The notes under the pieces were generated by a model. That model saw only the letters and a list, made by a program, of their open reading frames with translations. It did no database searches and had not been told where the DNA came from. DNA of 64,000 nucleotides from Phycisphaera sp. Its GTDB lineage: Bacteria > Planctomycetota > Phycisphaerae > Phycisphaerales > SM1A02. This document shows positions 34,452 through 43,458 of this stretch, in pieces. Location of the stretch: the NCBI GenBank assembly GCA_016124975.1, contig WGMP01000020.1:1-64000 (forward strand), written 5' to 3'. Position 1 is the first letter of the stretch. Every line of letters begins with the position of its first letter. Position numbers and translations under genes: made by a program.

Positions 34452-37166
34452 TCAATCGTCGTCCTCCGCAAACGGATCGAACCCGCGCTCCCGTCGCGCG
34501 CGCGCCGCGGCGTCCTCGTCGGGCACGAGCCCGCGGATGCGCGCCGCGCGCTCATCGCCGAGAATGCGGCGAACCTCCGCGCGGGCCTTCTCGGTGCGCT
34601 CGTTGCGCTGGAACCGCGCGTTGTTGGCCTCCTCCGCGACCCGCTGGTACTCGCGCCAGTCGGTCTCGCCCGTCCCTGGCGCGGGAAGCGCGAGCGCGAC
34701 GATCTGCTCGGAGAACGCGTCGTACGCGGCCGCATAGTCTGCGGCGAGCGCCTCGAGGCGCGCGCGCTCGGAGTCGGCAAGGTCCTCGATGCCCAGCGCG
34801 GCCTCGATTTGGTGCGAGGCGTTGTCGCTCTTGCGGTAGATCTCGGGATGCGAAAGCTCGAGGCGCGCGCGACGAAGCTGCGCGCGAACCGTCTCGCTCT
34901 CGGTCGCGGCTGCGATCGCGGCGTCGAGCGTCTCGGTGACACGCGTGGCGTTCTCGGCCGAGGCCCGCGCGCTCTCGCGCATCAGCTCGCCGTATCTCTC
35001 TCCTGCGCGCCGGGCCTTCTCCCAGTCGATGTCGTCGGAGTCCGAAGCGGACGCGGTAGAGACTCGCGACAGCTCGTCGAACTCGCGTTGACGCTCGATC
35101 TCCCGCTCGAGCCACGAAGGGAGCTCCGCGAGCAGCGCGCTCCATGCATCGGCCGATTTCCTGAAGACATCCGCCGCCACCGACGGCTCGACGCGCGCCA
35201 AGGCGACGACCCGAGCGGGGTTGGTCACCCGTGCCCCGTCCATTGCCCCGAAGCCCTGCATGGGCTTGAGCGATGCAAGGCGCACGAGCCTGACCGCGGT
35301 CATCTCGGGACCCTCCACGGTGAAGCCGAGGGCAGGCGCGAGATCCGCGCACAGCGCGGAGTCCGCGGCGAGGATGGCGGACGCGAGCTCGCGGCGGGCG
35401 GCATGGATCGCGCCCCACGTGGACGGGTCGACGTTCGAGTCAAAGGCCTTGGACCATGCCGCCTCGAGACGCTCGCCGATCGCCGCCACACGGGCGTTCC
35501 ATTCGCGCTCCCGCCAGTCTTCGACGATGACGCGGACGAGTTCCGACTGCGCCTCGTCGACCCCGAAGGGCGCGAGCACGGCCAGGATCTCGCCCGCCGT
35601 AGGTGCAGGCGGCGCGCTGGCGGTGGCCGCGAGGCTCACGCTGTTGATCGCGGTCGGATCAGCCTCGGCGGGCGCTTCTCCCGGTTCGCTCGAGTCGACC
35701 ACGAGGTAGCGCCTTGTTCCGCCTCCGCCCGCCGCACCTTGCTCGCCGCCCATTTCATAGGACTGGAGATAGCGCGACGCGTCCTCGCCGAGAAGCTGCG
35801 CGATCTCGGCGAAGACTCGCTGGTTGGACGACTCGGCCTTCTCGCCGGTCGACCTGAGCTCCTCGATCTTGGCCTGGGTGGCCGCGTCAGGCGCGGCCAT
35901 CCCTGGTGCGAAGCTCATGAGGGCCGATGGATCGAGATCGAGCGAGAGCTCGGCGCCTCGCTCGGTCAGCGCAGCCTGCTCGCGCCGCCAGCGATCGATG
36001 AGTTCGGGCAGCGCCGCACGCGCTTCGGCGGAGATCGACTCGTCGCGCCGCAGACGCCGCGCAAGCGCGCGCGGGTCGGCGCCGAGGTCGACGCCGATCG
36101 CGCCCATCATGAGGCGCGACATGCCCGCCGATCGCGTGGCGAGGTCGATGCGGAGATCGAGCAGCGCCGTCTCGGGAACGATCTCCGAGAACTGCGAGAG
36201 CGCCGACTTGTTGGCCGCGAAGTTCGCGGCGATCTGCCTGCGCGGCGTGGCCCCATGCTTGCGCTGGACCTCCATCATCCGCTGCATGGCGCCAATGGAC
36301 GCAGCCTGCGCGGCCTCGGCGGCCTTCTCGGCGTCGCCCTCGCCTCCGCCCGCGCCCGCGCCCTCCGACGCGGCGCGCATGCTCTCCATCATCTCGTTCT
36401 GCAGCGCGACCATCTCCTCAAGGAAGTCGCCCATCGACTTGCGCACGGCCTCGCCGTAGCCCCGCGCCTGCGCGAGCGTGCGGATCTCCTGCTGGCGGAG
36501 CAGCGCGTCGAACTCCGCGCGTCGCTCGGGCGGCACGCTGCCTGTGACCGCGTCGCGCGCGAGGAGATCGGCGATGTCGACGAAGCTTCCACCGCCGCCG
36601 AACATCATCGGCGCCATGCGCGCAAGGCCCGAGAGCGCACGCTGTCGCTCGCGCGCCTCGCGGATCCGCTCGAACCCGGCTCGGCGCGACTCAGGGACCG
36701 CGGCCTCCGCGGCCGCGAGGAACGCCGCATCGGCCTCCCCGACCTTCGCGCCAAGCCGCGCCGACTCCCGCAGGAAGCGGTCGAGTTCCTGCCGCGACGG
36801 CATGCCGCCGCCCATGGAGCCGGAAAGCGCACGGATCTCGGGCTCGAGCTCCGTACGGAAGCGCTCGAGATAGCTCGCGTGCGCGGCGTCGATCGCAGAC
36901 GCCTCGTCAGCCGAAGGACTGACATAGAGCTTGAGAAGCCGCTCGAGCCGCTTGGTCGTGAGCGGCCCCGGAACCATCTGCGGGCCGCCCTGCGCGCCTG
37001 CGACGGCGGTGAACGATGCGGGCGCGAGGATGGCCAGGCCCAGGACGAGCGCGCGCAGAAACGCGAGAAGCGCGCGCGTCGCGCTCACCCCGAGGCCTGG
37101 CAGAGAGGTGCGTCGATGGGCCGGGGAACTCGCGACTGAACGGGCGTGGGCGGGCCGAGCGGGCAT
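34452..37166 (-). CDS. Large exported helical protein, hypothetical
   Basis: This 904-residue protein has an Arg/Ser-rich N-terminus. A hydrophobic signal segment (ALLAFLRALVLGLAILAPAS) ends near AVAGAQ. The rest is mostly charged helix with long coiled-coil stretches (LDLRIDLATRSAG, RWRREQAALTERGAEL) and few cysteines. Short Gly-rich loops interrupt it (GAGAGGGEGDAEK). No enzyme or binding motif is recognised. It ends in RGFDPFAEDDD. It lies just upstream of glpK in the same direction, although no functional link is apparent. Possible envelope scaffold; function unknown. Confidence 0.7.
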   Translation of the reverse strand: MPARPAHARSVASSPAHRRTSLPGLGVSATRALLAFLRALVLGLAILAPASFTAVAGAQGGPQMVPGPLTTKRLERLLKLYVSPSADEASAIDAAHASYLERFRTELEPEIRALSGSMGGGMPSRQELDRFLRESARLGAKVGEADAAFLAAAEAAVPESRRAGFERIREARERQRALSGLARMAPMMFGGGGSFVDIADLLARDAVTGSVPPERRAEFDALLRQQEIRTLAQARGYGEAVRKSMGDFLEEMVALQNEMMESMRAASEGAGAGGGEGDAEKAAEAAQAASIGAMQRMMEVQRKHGATPRRQIAANFAANKSALSQFSEIVPETALLDLRIDLATRSAGMSRLMMGAIGVDLGADPRALARRLRRDESISAEARAALPELIDRWRREQAALTERGAELSLDLDPSALMSFAPGMAAPDAATQAKIEELRSTGEKAESSNQRVFAEIAQLLGEDASRYLQSYEMGGEQGAAGGGGTRRYLVVDSSEPGEAPAEADPTAINSVSLAATASAPPAPTAGEILAVLAPFGVDEAQSELVRVIVEDWREREWNARVAAIGERLEAAWSKAFDSNVDPSTWGAIHAARRELASAILAADSALCADLAPALGFTVEGPEMTAVRLVRLASLKPMQGFGAMDGARVTNPARVVALARVEPSVAADVFRKSADAWSALLAELPSWLEREIERQREFDELSRVSTASASDSDDIDWEKARRAGERYGELMRESARASAENATRVTETLDAAIAAATESETVRAQLRRARLELSHPEIYRKSDNASHQIEAALGIEDLADSERARLEALAADYAAAYDAFSEQIVALALPAPGTGETDWREYQRVAEEANNARFQRNERTEKARAEVRRILGDERAARIRGLVPDEDAAARARRERGFDPFAEDDD

Positions 37167-37363
37167 GTCGGGACTCCTGCAGAGGCGGGCGCCGCGCCAC
37201 GGGCTGCGGCTTCGTCAGGGCATGAAGATACGCGTGGCGCGCGAGGTCGCGACCTTTGAAAGCGGCTTTCCGGAGATTTCACAGTCAGCGCGTCGCACGC
37301 CGCTCGCCGTCGGTGAAGGCGATGGCGCGCAGAGTTCACGAAGGAACACGCGCTCGGACCGCG

Positions 37364-37885
37364 TCAGTGCACCGAACCGAGGCCCGCCGCGCGGCGCCAG
37401 GTGGAGATCTGCCCGAGGTGCATCATGTTGTGGCCGCCCGCGAGGAAGTTCACGGCGCCGCCCACGGTCGGGAACATCTCCTTGAAGCGGCCTTCCGCGG
37501 GGTTCTCGCGGGTGAAGACGGCGTCGTCGACGGACGGGAGGGCGGCGAGCACGGTGCGCCAGCCCTTGAAGAAGGTGTCGCAGATCACTTCCTTCGACGG
37601 GTAGCGGCCGTCCTGCGCCACGCACGGGGCGCCGTTCTTGAAGTGCTCGTCGCCGAAAGGCATGGCGATCTTGAGGTCAGCGCGGCCGATCATCTCGAGG
37701 ACGCGGTTCGCGTAGATCGCGAGGTGACCGACGCAAAACGCAGGGTGGTTCATGTCCTTCGTCGGCATCTCGCAGAAGCGCTCGGCGGGAATCGTCTGGA
37801 CGAGGTCCTCTGCGTAGCGAAGGGTGAGTGCGAGGCTCGAGGCGATGAGTGCGCCGGTTCCGGCGGAGGTGGCTGTGGTCGTCAT
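37364..37885 (-). CDS. DinB-like metal-binding protein
   Basis: This 173-residue four-helix protein resembles the DinB/YfiT superfamily. Metal-ligand histidines are placed as expected: HLAIYANRVLEM in helix 2 and the paired HNMMHLGQ in helix 4. Members are stress-related or act as thiol-dependent S-transferases; the cofactor and substrate are unknown here. The ATG at 37885 begins a 13-residue Thr/Ser/Ala leader before helix 1 (SLALTLRYAEDLVQTIP). It is the last of three or four small genes on the minus strand and starts 39 bases after the membrane peptide gene. Confidence 0.8.
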   Translation of the reverse strand: MTTTATSAGTGALIASSLALTLRYAEDLVQTIPAERFCEMPTKDMNHPAFCVGHLAIYANRVLEMIGRADLKIAMPFGDEHFKNGAPCVAQDGRYPSKEVICDTFFKGWRTVLAALPSVDDAVFTRENPAEGRFKEMFPTVGGAVNFLAGGHNMMHLGQISTWRRAAGLGSVH

Positions 37886-37923
37886 GGCGGCGAGTGTAGC
37901 CAGCATGCGGGGGACCGACTCCG

Positions 37924-38115
37924 TCACGGCCGCGAGATCAGCCAGACCGCGATCGAGATGATCCCGAGGAGCACGAGCGCGCCCCCGACGATCCAGCGGT
38001 TGCGGCGGTAATCCGCCAGCCCGCGCGGCGACTCGCCGAGCCCGCCGCGGTGCATCCTGTTGAAGCCGTTCCAGCACTCGCCGAGGAGATCGATGATGGG
38101 ATCGAAGAGGCTCAT
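37924..38115 (-). CDS. Small single-pass membrane protein
   Basis: This 63-residue protein has a soluble N-terminus (MSLFDPIIDLLGECWNGFNR), a basic stretch (YRRNRW) and one C-terminal membrane helix (IVGGALVLLGIISIAVWLI). It lies between the YbjN-like and DinB-like genes, 9 bases after the former, so it is probably in the same operon. No family is recognised. The clear amphipathic-plus-TM design and tight spacing argue for a real gene. Confidence 0.7.
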   Translation of the reverse strand: MSLFDPIIDLLGECWNGFNRMHRGGLGESPRGLADYRRNRWIVGGALVLLGIISIAVWLISRP

Positions 38116-38124
38116 CGCAGGAAC

Positions 38125-38730
38125 CTAGAGCCCGTGCTCCTCGAGCAGCTTGCGAAGCCCCTCGACGCCGCCCGCCGCCTTGATGAGGTCGGCGAGCTCG
38201 CGGCGCTCGCGGCGGGAGCGGCTCTTGCGACGCCGCGGTTCGGGCGACTCCTGGCGGACGCGCTCGTCGATCTCGCGGAAGTCGACCGCACCGTCGGCAC
38301 CCGCCTTGCGGATGACGGGGTCGAACTGGTCGACCGTCCACGCGACGAGGGTGAGCATGCGCGACATCTGCGCGCTCGAGACGACGCCATCCTCGAGCGG
38401 CACATCGCACACGACGCGCACCTCGCCGTCCGACTCGTCGAGCACATAGCTCGCCACGCGCACGCGCCAGTTCGCGGCGAGCATGGCCTCGCACATCGCC
38501 CCCTTGTGCGCGAACTCGCCGACCGCGTAGACCTCGGGAACGCAGATCCTGAGCATGCGCCCCTCCTCCTGCAGCATCACATGGAGGAGCATGCTCTTCT
38601 CGCCGTCGTGGGGGTCGATGTAGTGCTGCGTCGGCACGGCCACCACGACCTCGTTGTGGTCGCGCGACGCGCGGAAGTCGACGCCGATTTCGGCGATCCG
38701 TCCCACAAGTTCGGCGAAAGTCATGGCCAT
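38125..38730 (-). CDS. YbjN-domain protein
   Basis: This 201-residue protein starts at ATG 38730 after AGGAG. Residues from about 5 to 140 match the YbjN/sensory-transduction-regulator fold: LRICVPEVYAV, LAANWRVRVASYVLDESDGE and VRVVCDVPLEDGVVSSAQ. In E. coli YbjN affects motility and stress, but the molecular role is unknown. Related folds act as type III secretion chaperones. A basic, disordered C-terminus (RRRKSRSRRERRELADLI) ends with a short helix, unusual for the family and perhaps nucleic-acid binding. Confidence 0.82.
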   Translation of the reverse strand: MAMTFAELVGRIAEIGVDFRASRDHNEVVVAVPTQHYIDPHDGEKSMLLHVMLQEEGRMLRICVPEVYAVGEFAHKGAMCEAMLAANWRVRVASYVLDESDGEVRVVCDVPLEDGVVSSAQMSRMLTLVAWTVDQFDPVIRKAGADGAVDFREIDERVRQESPEPRRRKSRSRRERRELADLIKAAGGVEGLRKLLEEHGL

Positions 38731-38933
38731 GGCGATCTCCTGCGGCGCTCTCCCCGCGAAGCCCCTGCCGCACGCGCGCCGTCGAGTCGCACGCCGGTTC
38801 GGCGCTTCCCCGCGGCGCATCCACACGCCGCCTGTCGAAGTGTAGCGTTCACCTGCGGACCTCCAAGCGGGAAGGCCGCGGGAAAGCCAAGAGCGACGAG
38901 ATCGCGGACGGGCGCCGCGGTGCAGCCGAACCG

Positions 38934-40085
38934 CTACATGCCAAGCACGCGCGCGATGATCATGCGCGCACGCTCGGGGTCGGTGGTGCCCTCGACGATG
39001 GCGAGGGTCGCGGCCTCCCCCGCGAGGACGGTGATTGATGTCGTGGTGTCCGTGTCGATCTGCACGCTCGCCTGGACCGACGCCGTCGCTCCATGCGACC
39101 GGCGGACGATCTCCCCCGCGGCGCGGCCGAACGACGCAAGCCTCTGCGCGATCCGCTCGAGGCCGGTCTCGTCGAGCACGCCGTCGATCGACAGTTCGAC
39201 CGCGTTCCTGCCGCACAGGACTCGCGCGCGTGGCGATCCGACGGAATCGAGGTGCGTGAACACGAGCTGCGCACAGCACGGGCACGCGTCATCGATCGCC
39301 GACGCGAGCGACGACGCATCGAAGCGCATCGAACCGAGATCGAAGCGAACCAGCGCCGCCGGCACCTCGAGCGGCCCCTCCGCCAGAAGTCTCAGCGCGA
39401 ACGCCGCCTCCAGCGAGCCAACGATGCCGCACGCCGACGCCAGCACGCCCGCCGTCTCGCAGGTCTCGAGTTCGCCTGCGGCGGGCGACTCGGGCATGAG
39501 GCAGCGAAGGCACGGCGTCGCGAGCGATGCAGGCCAGCGCACGAGGCGCTCGCGCCCGTCGGCGTGGGCGTCCTCGCGGTCGGCGCCCGTGCGCGGCAAG
39601 AGCGCCGCAGCCATTCCGCGAAGCGAGATCGCGCCGCCGTAGACGAGGGGTAGCCCGAGCTTCACGGCGCACTCGTTCAACACGAACCGGGTCTCGAAGT
39701 TGTCGAGGCAGTCGACGATCAGGTCGGCCCCCGAGGCGTACCGCGGCGCATTCGCACCGCAGAGATCGTCGACGAACGCTCGGACCACGGTGCCGCCGTG
39801 GACCTGCGCGAGCCTCGCCTTCGCGGCCTCCGCCTTCGGCACGCAACGCCGCGCATCGGCTTCGGTGAAGAGGGTCTGACGCTGGAGGTTCGACCACTCC
39901 ACGAGATCGCGATCGACGACCACGAGCGTCCCGACGCCCGCGCGCGCAAGCTGCTCCGCGACGACCGTTCCGAGCGCCCCGCAGCCTGCGACCAGCACGC
40001 GCGCGCGCCCGAGGCGCCCCTGCCCCTCGGCGCCGAACCGAGGAAGCTGCATCTGCCGCTGAAACCGAGCCGCGTCGACCGTCAT
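38934..40085 (-). CDS. ThiF/MoeB-family E1-like adenylyltransferase
   Basis: This 383-residue enzyme activates the C-terminus of a ubiquitin-like sulfur carrier (ThiS, MoaD or similar) by adenylation. Evidence: nucleotide-binding VLVAGCGALGTVVAEQLARAG; VVVDRDLVEWSNLQRQTLF; VDCLDNFETRFVLNE; a zinc site made of CLRC and CPCC; and a candidate catalytic Cys in ETCETAGV. The last 120 residues carry a beta-rich extension (ARVLCGRNAVELSIDG) that may be a degenerate sulfur-carrier-like domain rather than a rhodanese. Which pathway (thiamine, molybdopterin, other) is not decided by the context. Confidence 0.88.
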   Translation of the reverse strand: MTVDAARFQRQMQLPRFGAEGQGRLGRARVLVAGCGALGTVVAEQLARAGVGTLVVVDRDLVEWSNLQRQTLFTEADARRCVPKAEAAKARLAQVHGGTVVRAFVDDLCGANAPRYASGADLIVDCLDNFETRFVLNECAVKLGLPLVYGGAISLRGMAAALLPRTGADREDAHADGRERLVRWPASLATPCLRCLMPESPAAGELETCETAGVLASACGIVGSLEAAFALRLLAEGPLEVPAALVRFDLGSMRFDASSLASAIDDACPCCAQLVFTHLDSVGSPRARVLCGRNAVELSIDGVLDETGLERIAQRLASFGRAAGEIVRRSHGATASVQASVQIDTDTTTSITVLAGEAATLAIVEGTTDPERARMIIARVLGM

Positions 40086-40109
40086 GGGAGTGAGGGTAGC
40101 GCCGCGATC

Positions 40110-41507
40110 TCAGAGCGGTTTGAAGCCGAGCGGGGCATCGCGGATGCGGGGCGGGCGCGGGCGTGACCTCGCGGGCATGCCGGTCCAACCGATGGCGGTC
40201 TTCACGAGGCCGGCCGCACGACGCCAGTCGTCGATCGATTCCTCGGAGAGGAGCGCGTCGCTGCGCCCGACGCGCAGCCGACCGTCGCCGCCGAGCACCA
40301 TCGAATCGATGCGGCCGACCCGGATCGGACGCAGGGAGACCAAGGTTTCGGCGAGCGCATGCCCCCCGCAACCGTCGCGGACCGACTGACGGATGCTGCG
40401 CACGATCGGATCGGTCTGCCGCGCGGCGGTCGAAACGCGCCCGCTCGGGGTGCGCGGCGACGGCGGCGGCCACCCCGACTGCGCCGCCATCACGCGCATC
40501 GCGACCGCCACGAGCGCGCGGCCATCCTCGCCGTCGGCGCGCGAGGCGATTCGATCGAGAAGCAGCTCGTGCCGCTCTCGCCATGGCTCGATCTGGCGAA
40601 TCGCGCTCTCGAACTCCGCCACCAGCCGCTGCCCCGCCACGCGCGCCGCGGCGCTCGCCGTTCCGCCGCGCTCGAACGACCGCACGCGCGAGAGAAGCGC
40701 GCCATCTGCGCCAGGATGCATCGGAGGCCTCGGTATGACGGCGAGGATGTCTCGCACCGCGTCCGCGGGCAGCCTCGCATCGTCGCCGAGCCGCGCGAGA
40801 AGCGCCTCGAGGACGAGCACGCGCGACAGCCGCTCGAGATCCGCTTCGGCGCTCGGATGGAACCCTGCGGCGGCCGACGCGCGCGGCGCCTCGCCACCAT
40901 CTGCCGACGAAGCCGGCGGTTCCGTCATCATGCGCCAGACCGAACGATTCGGCCGCGGAAGTTCGGCGAGGAGGAGTTCAAGCGCCGTCGCGCGGTCGAG
41001 CGCCTCCTCGAGCGCGGGGTCGACGACGAGGGTCGGTGAGAGGACGGCGCCTCCGTCGGGGTCGCCGATGCGCAACCCACCCGCCGCAAACGACGCGATC
41101 GACTCCGCCGCGGAATCGACGAGCCGTTGCGCGAGCCGCACGCGCGACGCGTCGGCGGCCCCACCCGCACCCGTGAGCGCCGCAGCAGCCTGCCCCACGG
41201 CAACGAACGCAGCGAACAGCGCGAGCAGCGGCCACGACAGCCGGCGCACCTCGATGCCCTCGGCCGAACCTCCGCCGCCGCGGGCACCAAGGCCCGACGG
41301 GGTGCTTTCCCTTGCTTCCCTTACTTCCCTTGCTCTCTTTGCGTCCCTCGCCCCCCTTGCGTCCCTCGTCTCCCTTGCGTCCCTCGTCCCCTTTGCGTCC
41401 CTCGTCTCCCTTGCGTCCCTCGTCCCCTTTGCGTCCCTCGTCCCCTTTGCGTCCCTCGTCTCCTTTGCGTCCCTCGTCTCCCTCGTCTCCCGTAACCCAG
41501 CAGCCAT
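40110..41507 (-). CDS. Membrane protein with N-terminal TRDA(K/R) repeat
   Basis: This protein has 465 residues from ATG 41507, preceded by GGAGGA. Residues 8 to 60 are a charged hexapeptide repeat (TRDAKE, TRDAKG, TRDARE) encoded by an 18-bp tandem repeat. One membrane helix follows (LSWPLLALFAAFVAVGQAAAAL), then about 350 helical residues presumably outside the membrane. No known domain is seen. The ThiF-like gene lies 24 bases downstream, so they may be co-transcribed. The repeat number is likely to vary between strains. Confidence 0.65.
   Translation of the reverse strand: MAAGLRETRETRDAKETRDAKGTRDAKGTRDARETRDAKGTRDARETRDARGARDAKRAREVREARESTPSGLGARGGGGSAEGIEVRRLSWPLLALFAAFVAVGQAAAALTGAGGAADASRVRLAQRLVDSAAESIASFAAGGLRIGDPDGGAVLSPTLVVDPALEEALDRATALELLLAELPRPNRSVWRMMTEPPASSADGGEAPRASAAAGFHPSAEADLERLSRVLVLEALLARLGDDARLPADAVRDILAVIPRPPMHPGADGALLSRVRSFERGGTASAAARVAGQRLVAEFESAIRQIEPWRERHELLLDRIASRADGEDGRALVAVAMRVMAAQSGWPPPSPRTPSGRVSTAARQTDPIVRSIRQSVRDGCGGHALAETLVSLRPIRVGRIDSMVLGGDGRLRVGRSDALLSEESIDDWRRAAGLVKTAIGWTGMPARSRPRPPRIRDAPLGFKPL
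41310..41486 (-). repeat. 18-bp tandem repeat encoding a charged hexapeptide
   Basis: On the plus strand, units close to GTCTCCTTTGCGTCCCTC are repeated about nine times with C/T changes. They lie at the 5' end of the gene 40110-41507, code for TRDA(K/R)(E/G), and decay toward the membrane helix. Confidence 0.85.
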
Positions 41508-41635
41508 CGTTCCTCCTCCACCCAAGTCCACGCCGCGAACATACCAGCCGCCTCGCGCGACTCCTGAATCCACCGCAGTTCTGCAGGAGCGATTTTCACA
41601 CACGCGCGGCCGAACGCGCCACGCGCACCTCCGCG

Positions 41636-41777
41636 AGGTTCTGTCTGACGGATCACCGAAGCCCAAGGTCTAAGGCTTTGGGATTCGCGCGGCGCCCGGC
41701 TGGCAAGGAGTCGAAGCCGACGCGGCCAGCCGGGATGCCGCGTGGATCGACGGCCGGGGATCCGTCAGACAGAACCT
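41636..41777. mobile_element. MITE-like or structured element with 19-bp inverted ends
   Basis: AGGTTCTGTCTGACGGATC (41636-41654) and its exact reverse complement (41759-41777) bound a 142-base unit with no coding capacity. Inside are a 10-bp stem CCCGGCTGGC (41695-41704) with GCCAGCCGGG (41725-41734) and a smaller CCCAA/TTGGG hairpin near 41662-41682. The right end overlaps the histidine kinase stop codon (41776-41778). Perfect terminal repeats and small size fit a non-autonomous transposon. A structured RNA or recombination site is an alternative. No transposase or clear target duplication is seen. Confidence 0.65.
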
Positions 41778-43458
41778 AGCGCAGGTCGCGCGTCGACTCG
41801 ATGAGCTCGCGAACGAGCGAGAGCAACGCCGTCGGCGCGAACGGCTTCGACATGAACCGCTGTTCGCGGCGAAGCCTGCCGCTCGTCACGGTCTCGTCGT
41901 CGGTGTGGCCCGACATGAAGACGGTGGCGATCGGGCCGCGTAGCGCCGTGATCCGCTGCATGAGCTCGGGCCCCGTCATCTGGGACATCACGACATCGGT
42001 GACGACGAGATCGATCGGCTGCGGGCGCTGCACCCGCGCGAGCGCCTCGCTTGGGTCGGCCGCCGCCGTCACCTCGTATCCCGCGCGCACGAGGAGCTGC
42101 TCGAGCAGCCTGCGAACGAGGGGCTCGTCCTCGACAAGCAGGATGCGCTCGCCGCGTCCTCCGACCGCTCCGGTCTCGGCCACCGTGCGGGTCACCGCGG
42201 CCTCCGCGTCCGACAGCGGCAGCGACACTCGGAACGTCGATCCGCGGCCCGGCTCCGACTCGACCTCGATCGATCCACCGCACTGCTGGACCAGGCCATA
42301 GACCGTGGCGAGCCCGAGGCCGCTTCCCTTGCCGACATCCTTCGTCGTGAAGAACGGCTCGAAGATCCGCGCCTTCGTGGCCTCGTCCATGCCCGTGCCC
42401 GTGTCGCGCACGGCGATCTCGGCGAAGCGACCCGCGCCATCGTGTCCCGCGGTCGCTGGCCCGACGCGCACCTCGAGCACGCCGCCGAGCGGCATGGCGT
42501 CGCGCGCGTTGAGGCACAGGTTCATCACGATCTGCTGGATCGCCGTCGCATCGGCCCACACCGGGCCGAGCGGTCCCGTCTCGACGACGCGCACATCGAT
42601 CCGCTCGCCGATCAGCGGCCGAAGCAGCGCCTCGAGCTCGCGCACCTCGCGCACGAGATCAAGCGCCATCGGACGCAGCACCTGTCTTCGGCTGAAGGCC
42701 AGCAGCTGGCGCGTGAGCGATGCGGCACGGTCTGCGGCCTTGCGCATCTCCTCGACCCATCCTCGCACGGGGTCGTCCGCCGCGAGGCGCGACAGCGACA
42801 GCGTTGCGTATCCCTGGATCGCCATCAGGATGTTGTTGAAGTCATGTGCCACGCCGCCCGCGAGCCGACCAACCGCCTCCATCTTCTGGCTCTGCCGCAG
42901 CTCTGACTCGAGCTTCGCCCGCAGGTCGAGCTCGCGCGCCATCTCGTTGTTGCGGACCTCGAGCGCCTCGGCGGTGGCGCGCAGCCGCTGCGTCAGGAGA
43001 TGAAGGTCGGCAAGCGTCGACTCCTGCGACTGGAGCAGGATCAGGAAGTCGCCGCGCGAGTCGTGCGGCGGAAAGTCGGCGAGCGACAGACCGAAGCGCG
43101 CAAGATCCGCGATGCGCGTCATCCACGGCCCGCCGACGAAGAGGAGGCGCGCGCCGTCCGCGGTCGGGTGCGACACGAACTGTCCGCGAAGCCTGAAGTC
43201 GCGCCGTGACCGCAGCGCGACGAGGAAGACATCGTTCGGGCGCGTCCGCAGTTCATCGAGGCTGGTCGCGGCCGCTGGGCGCTCGACCTCGATCACCTCG
43301 AGCAGTCGCGCACCGACTGTGACCTCTGGCGCCAGCGAACTCCAGCGTGCCCCGGCGGCGACGATGCATCCGTCGGAATCCGCCTCGAGGAAGAACGGAA
43401 AGAGCGCGCGCAGCATCTCGGCGCCTCTCGCGTGCTCGCCTGCGGCTCCACCGCTCAT
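41776..43458 (-). CDS. HNOBA-type hybrid histidine kinase, partner of H-NOX
   Basis: This 560-residue protein starts at ATG 43458, overlapping the H-NOX stop (ATGA). Residues from about 15 to 130 resemble the HNOBA/PAS-like domain that pairs with H-NOX (FPFFLEADSDGCIVAAG, then GARLLEVIEVERPAAA). A coiled coil and the phospho-acceptor His205 in GGVAHDFNN follow. The ATPase motifs are MNLCLNARDAM, DTGTGMD and GKGSGLGLATVYG. A receiver domain follows (LVEDEPLVRRLL, acceptor Asp in VVTDVVM, Lys in FMSKPF). No membrane segment, so it is cytoplasmic. It should respond to nitric oxide through the adjacent H-NOX protein and relay phosphate to its own receiver; the output is unknown. Confidence 0.93.
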   Translation of the reverse strand: MSGGAAGEHARGAEMLRALFPFFLEADSDGCIVAAGARWSSLAPEVTVGARLLEVIEVERPAAATSLDELRTRPNDVFLVALRSRRDFRLRGQFVSHPTADGARLLFVGGPWMTRIADLARFGLSLADFPPHDSRGDFLILLQSQESTLADLHLLTQRLRATAEALEVRNNEMARELDLRAKLESELRQSQKMEAVGRLAGGVAHDFNNILMAIQGYATLSLSRLAADDPVRGWVEEMRKAADRAASLTRQLLAFSRRQVLRPMALDLVREVRELEALLRPLIGERIDVRVVETGPLGPVWADATAIQQIVMNLCLNARDAMPLGGVLEVRVGPATAGHDGAGRFAEIAVRDTGTGMDEATKARIFEPFFTTKDVGKGSGLGLATVYGLVQQCGGSIEVESEPGRGSTFRVSLPLSDAEAAVTRTVAETGAVGGRGERILLVEDEPLVRRLLEQLLVRAGYEVTAAADPSEALARVQRPQPIDLVVTDVVMSQMTGPELMQRITALRGPIATVFMSGHTDDETVTSGRLRREQRFMSKPFAPTALLSLVRELIESTRDLR

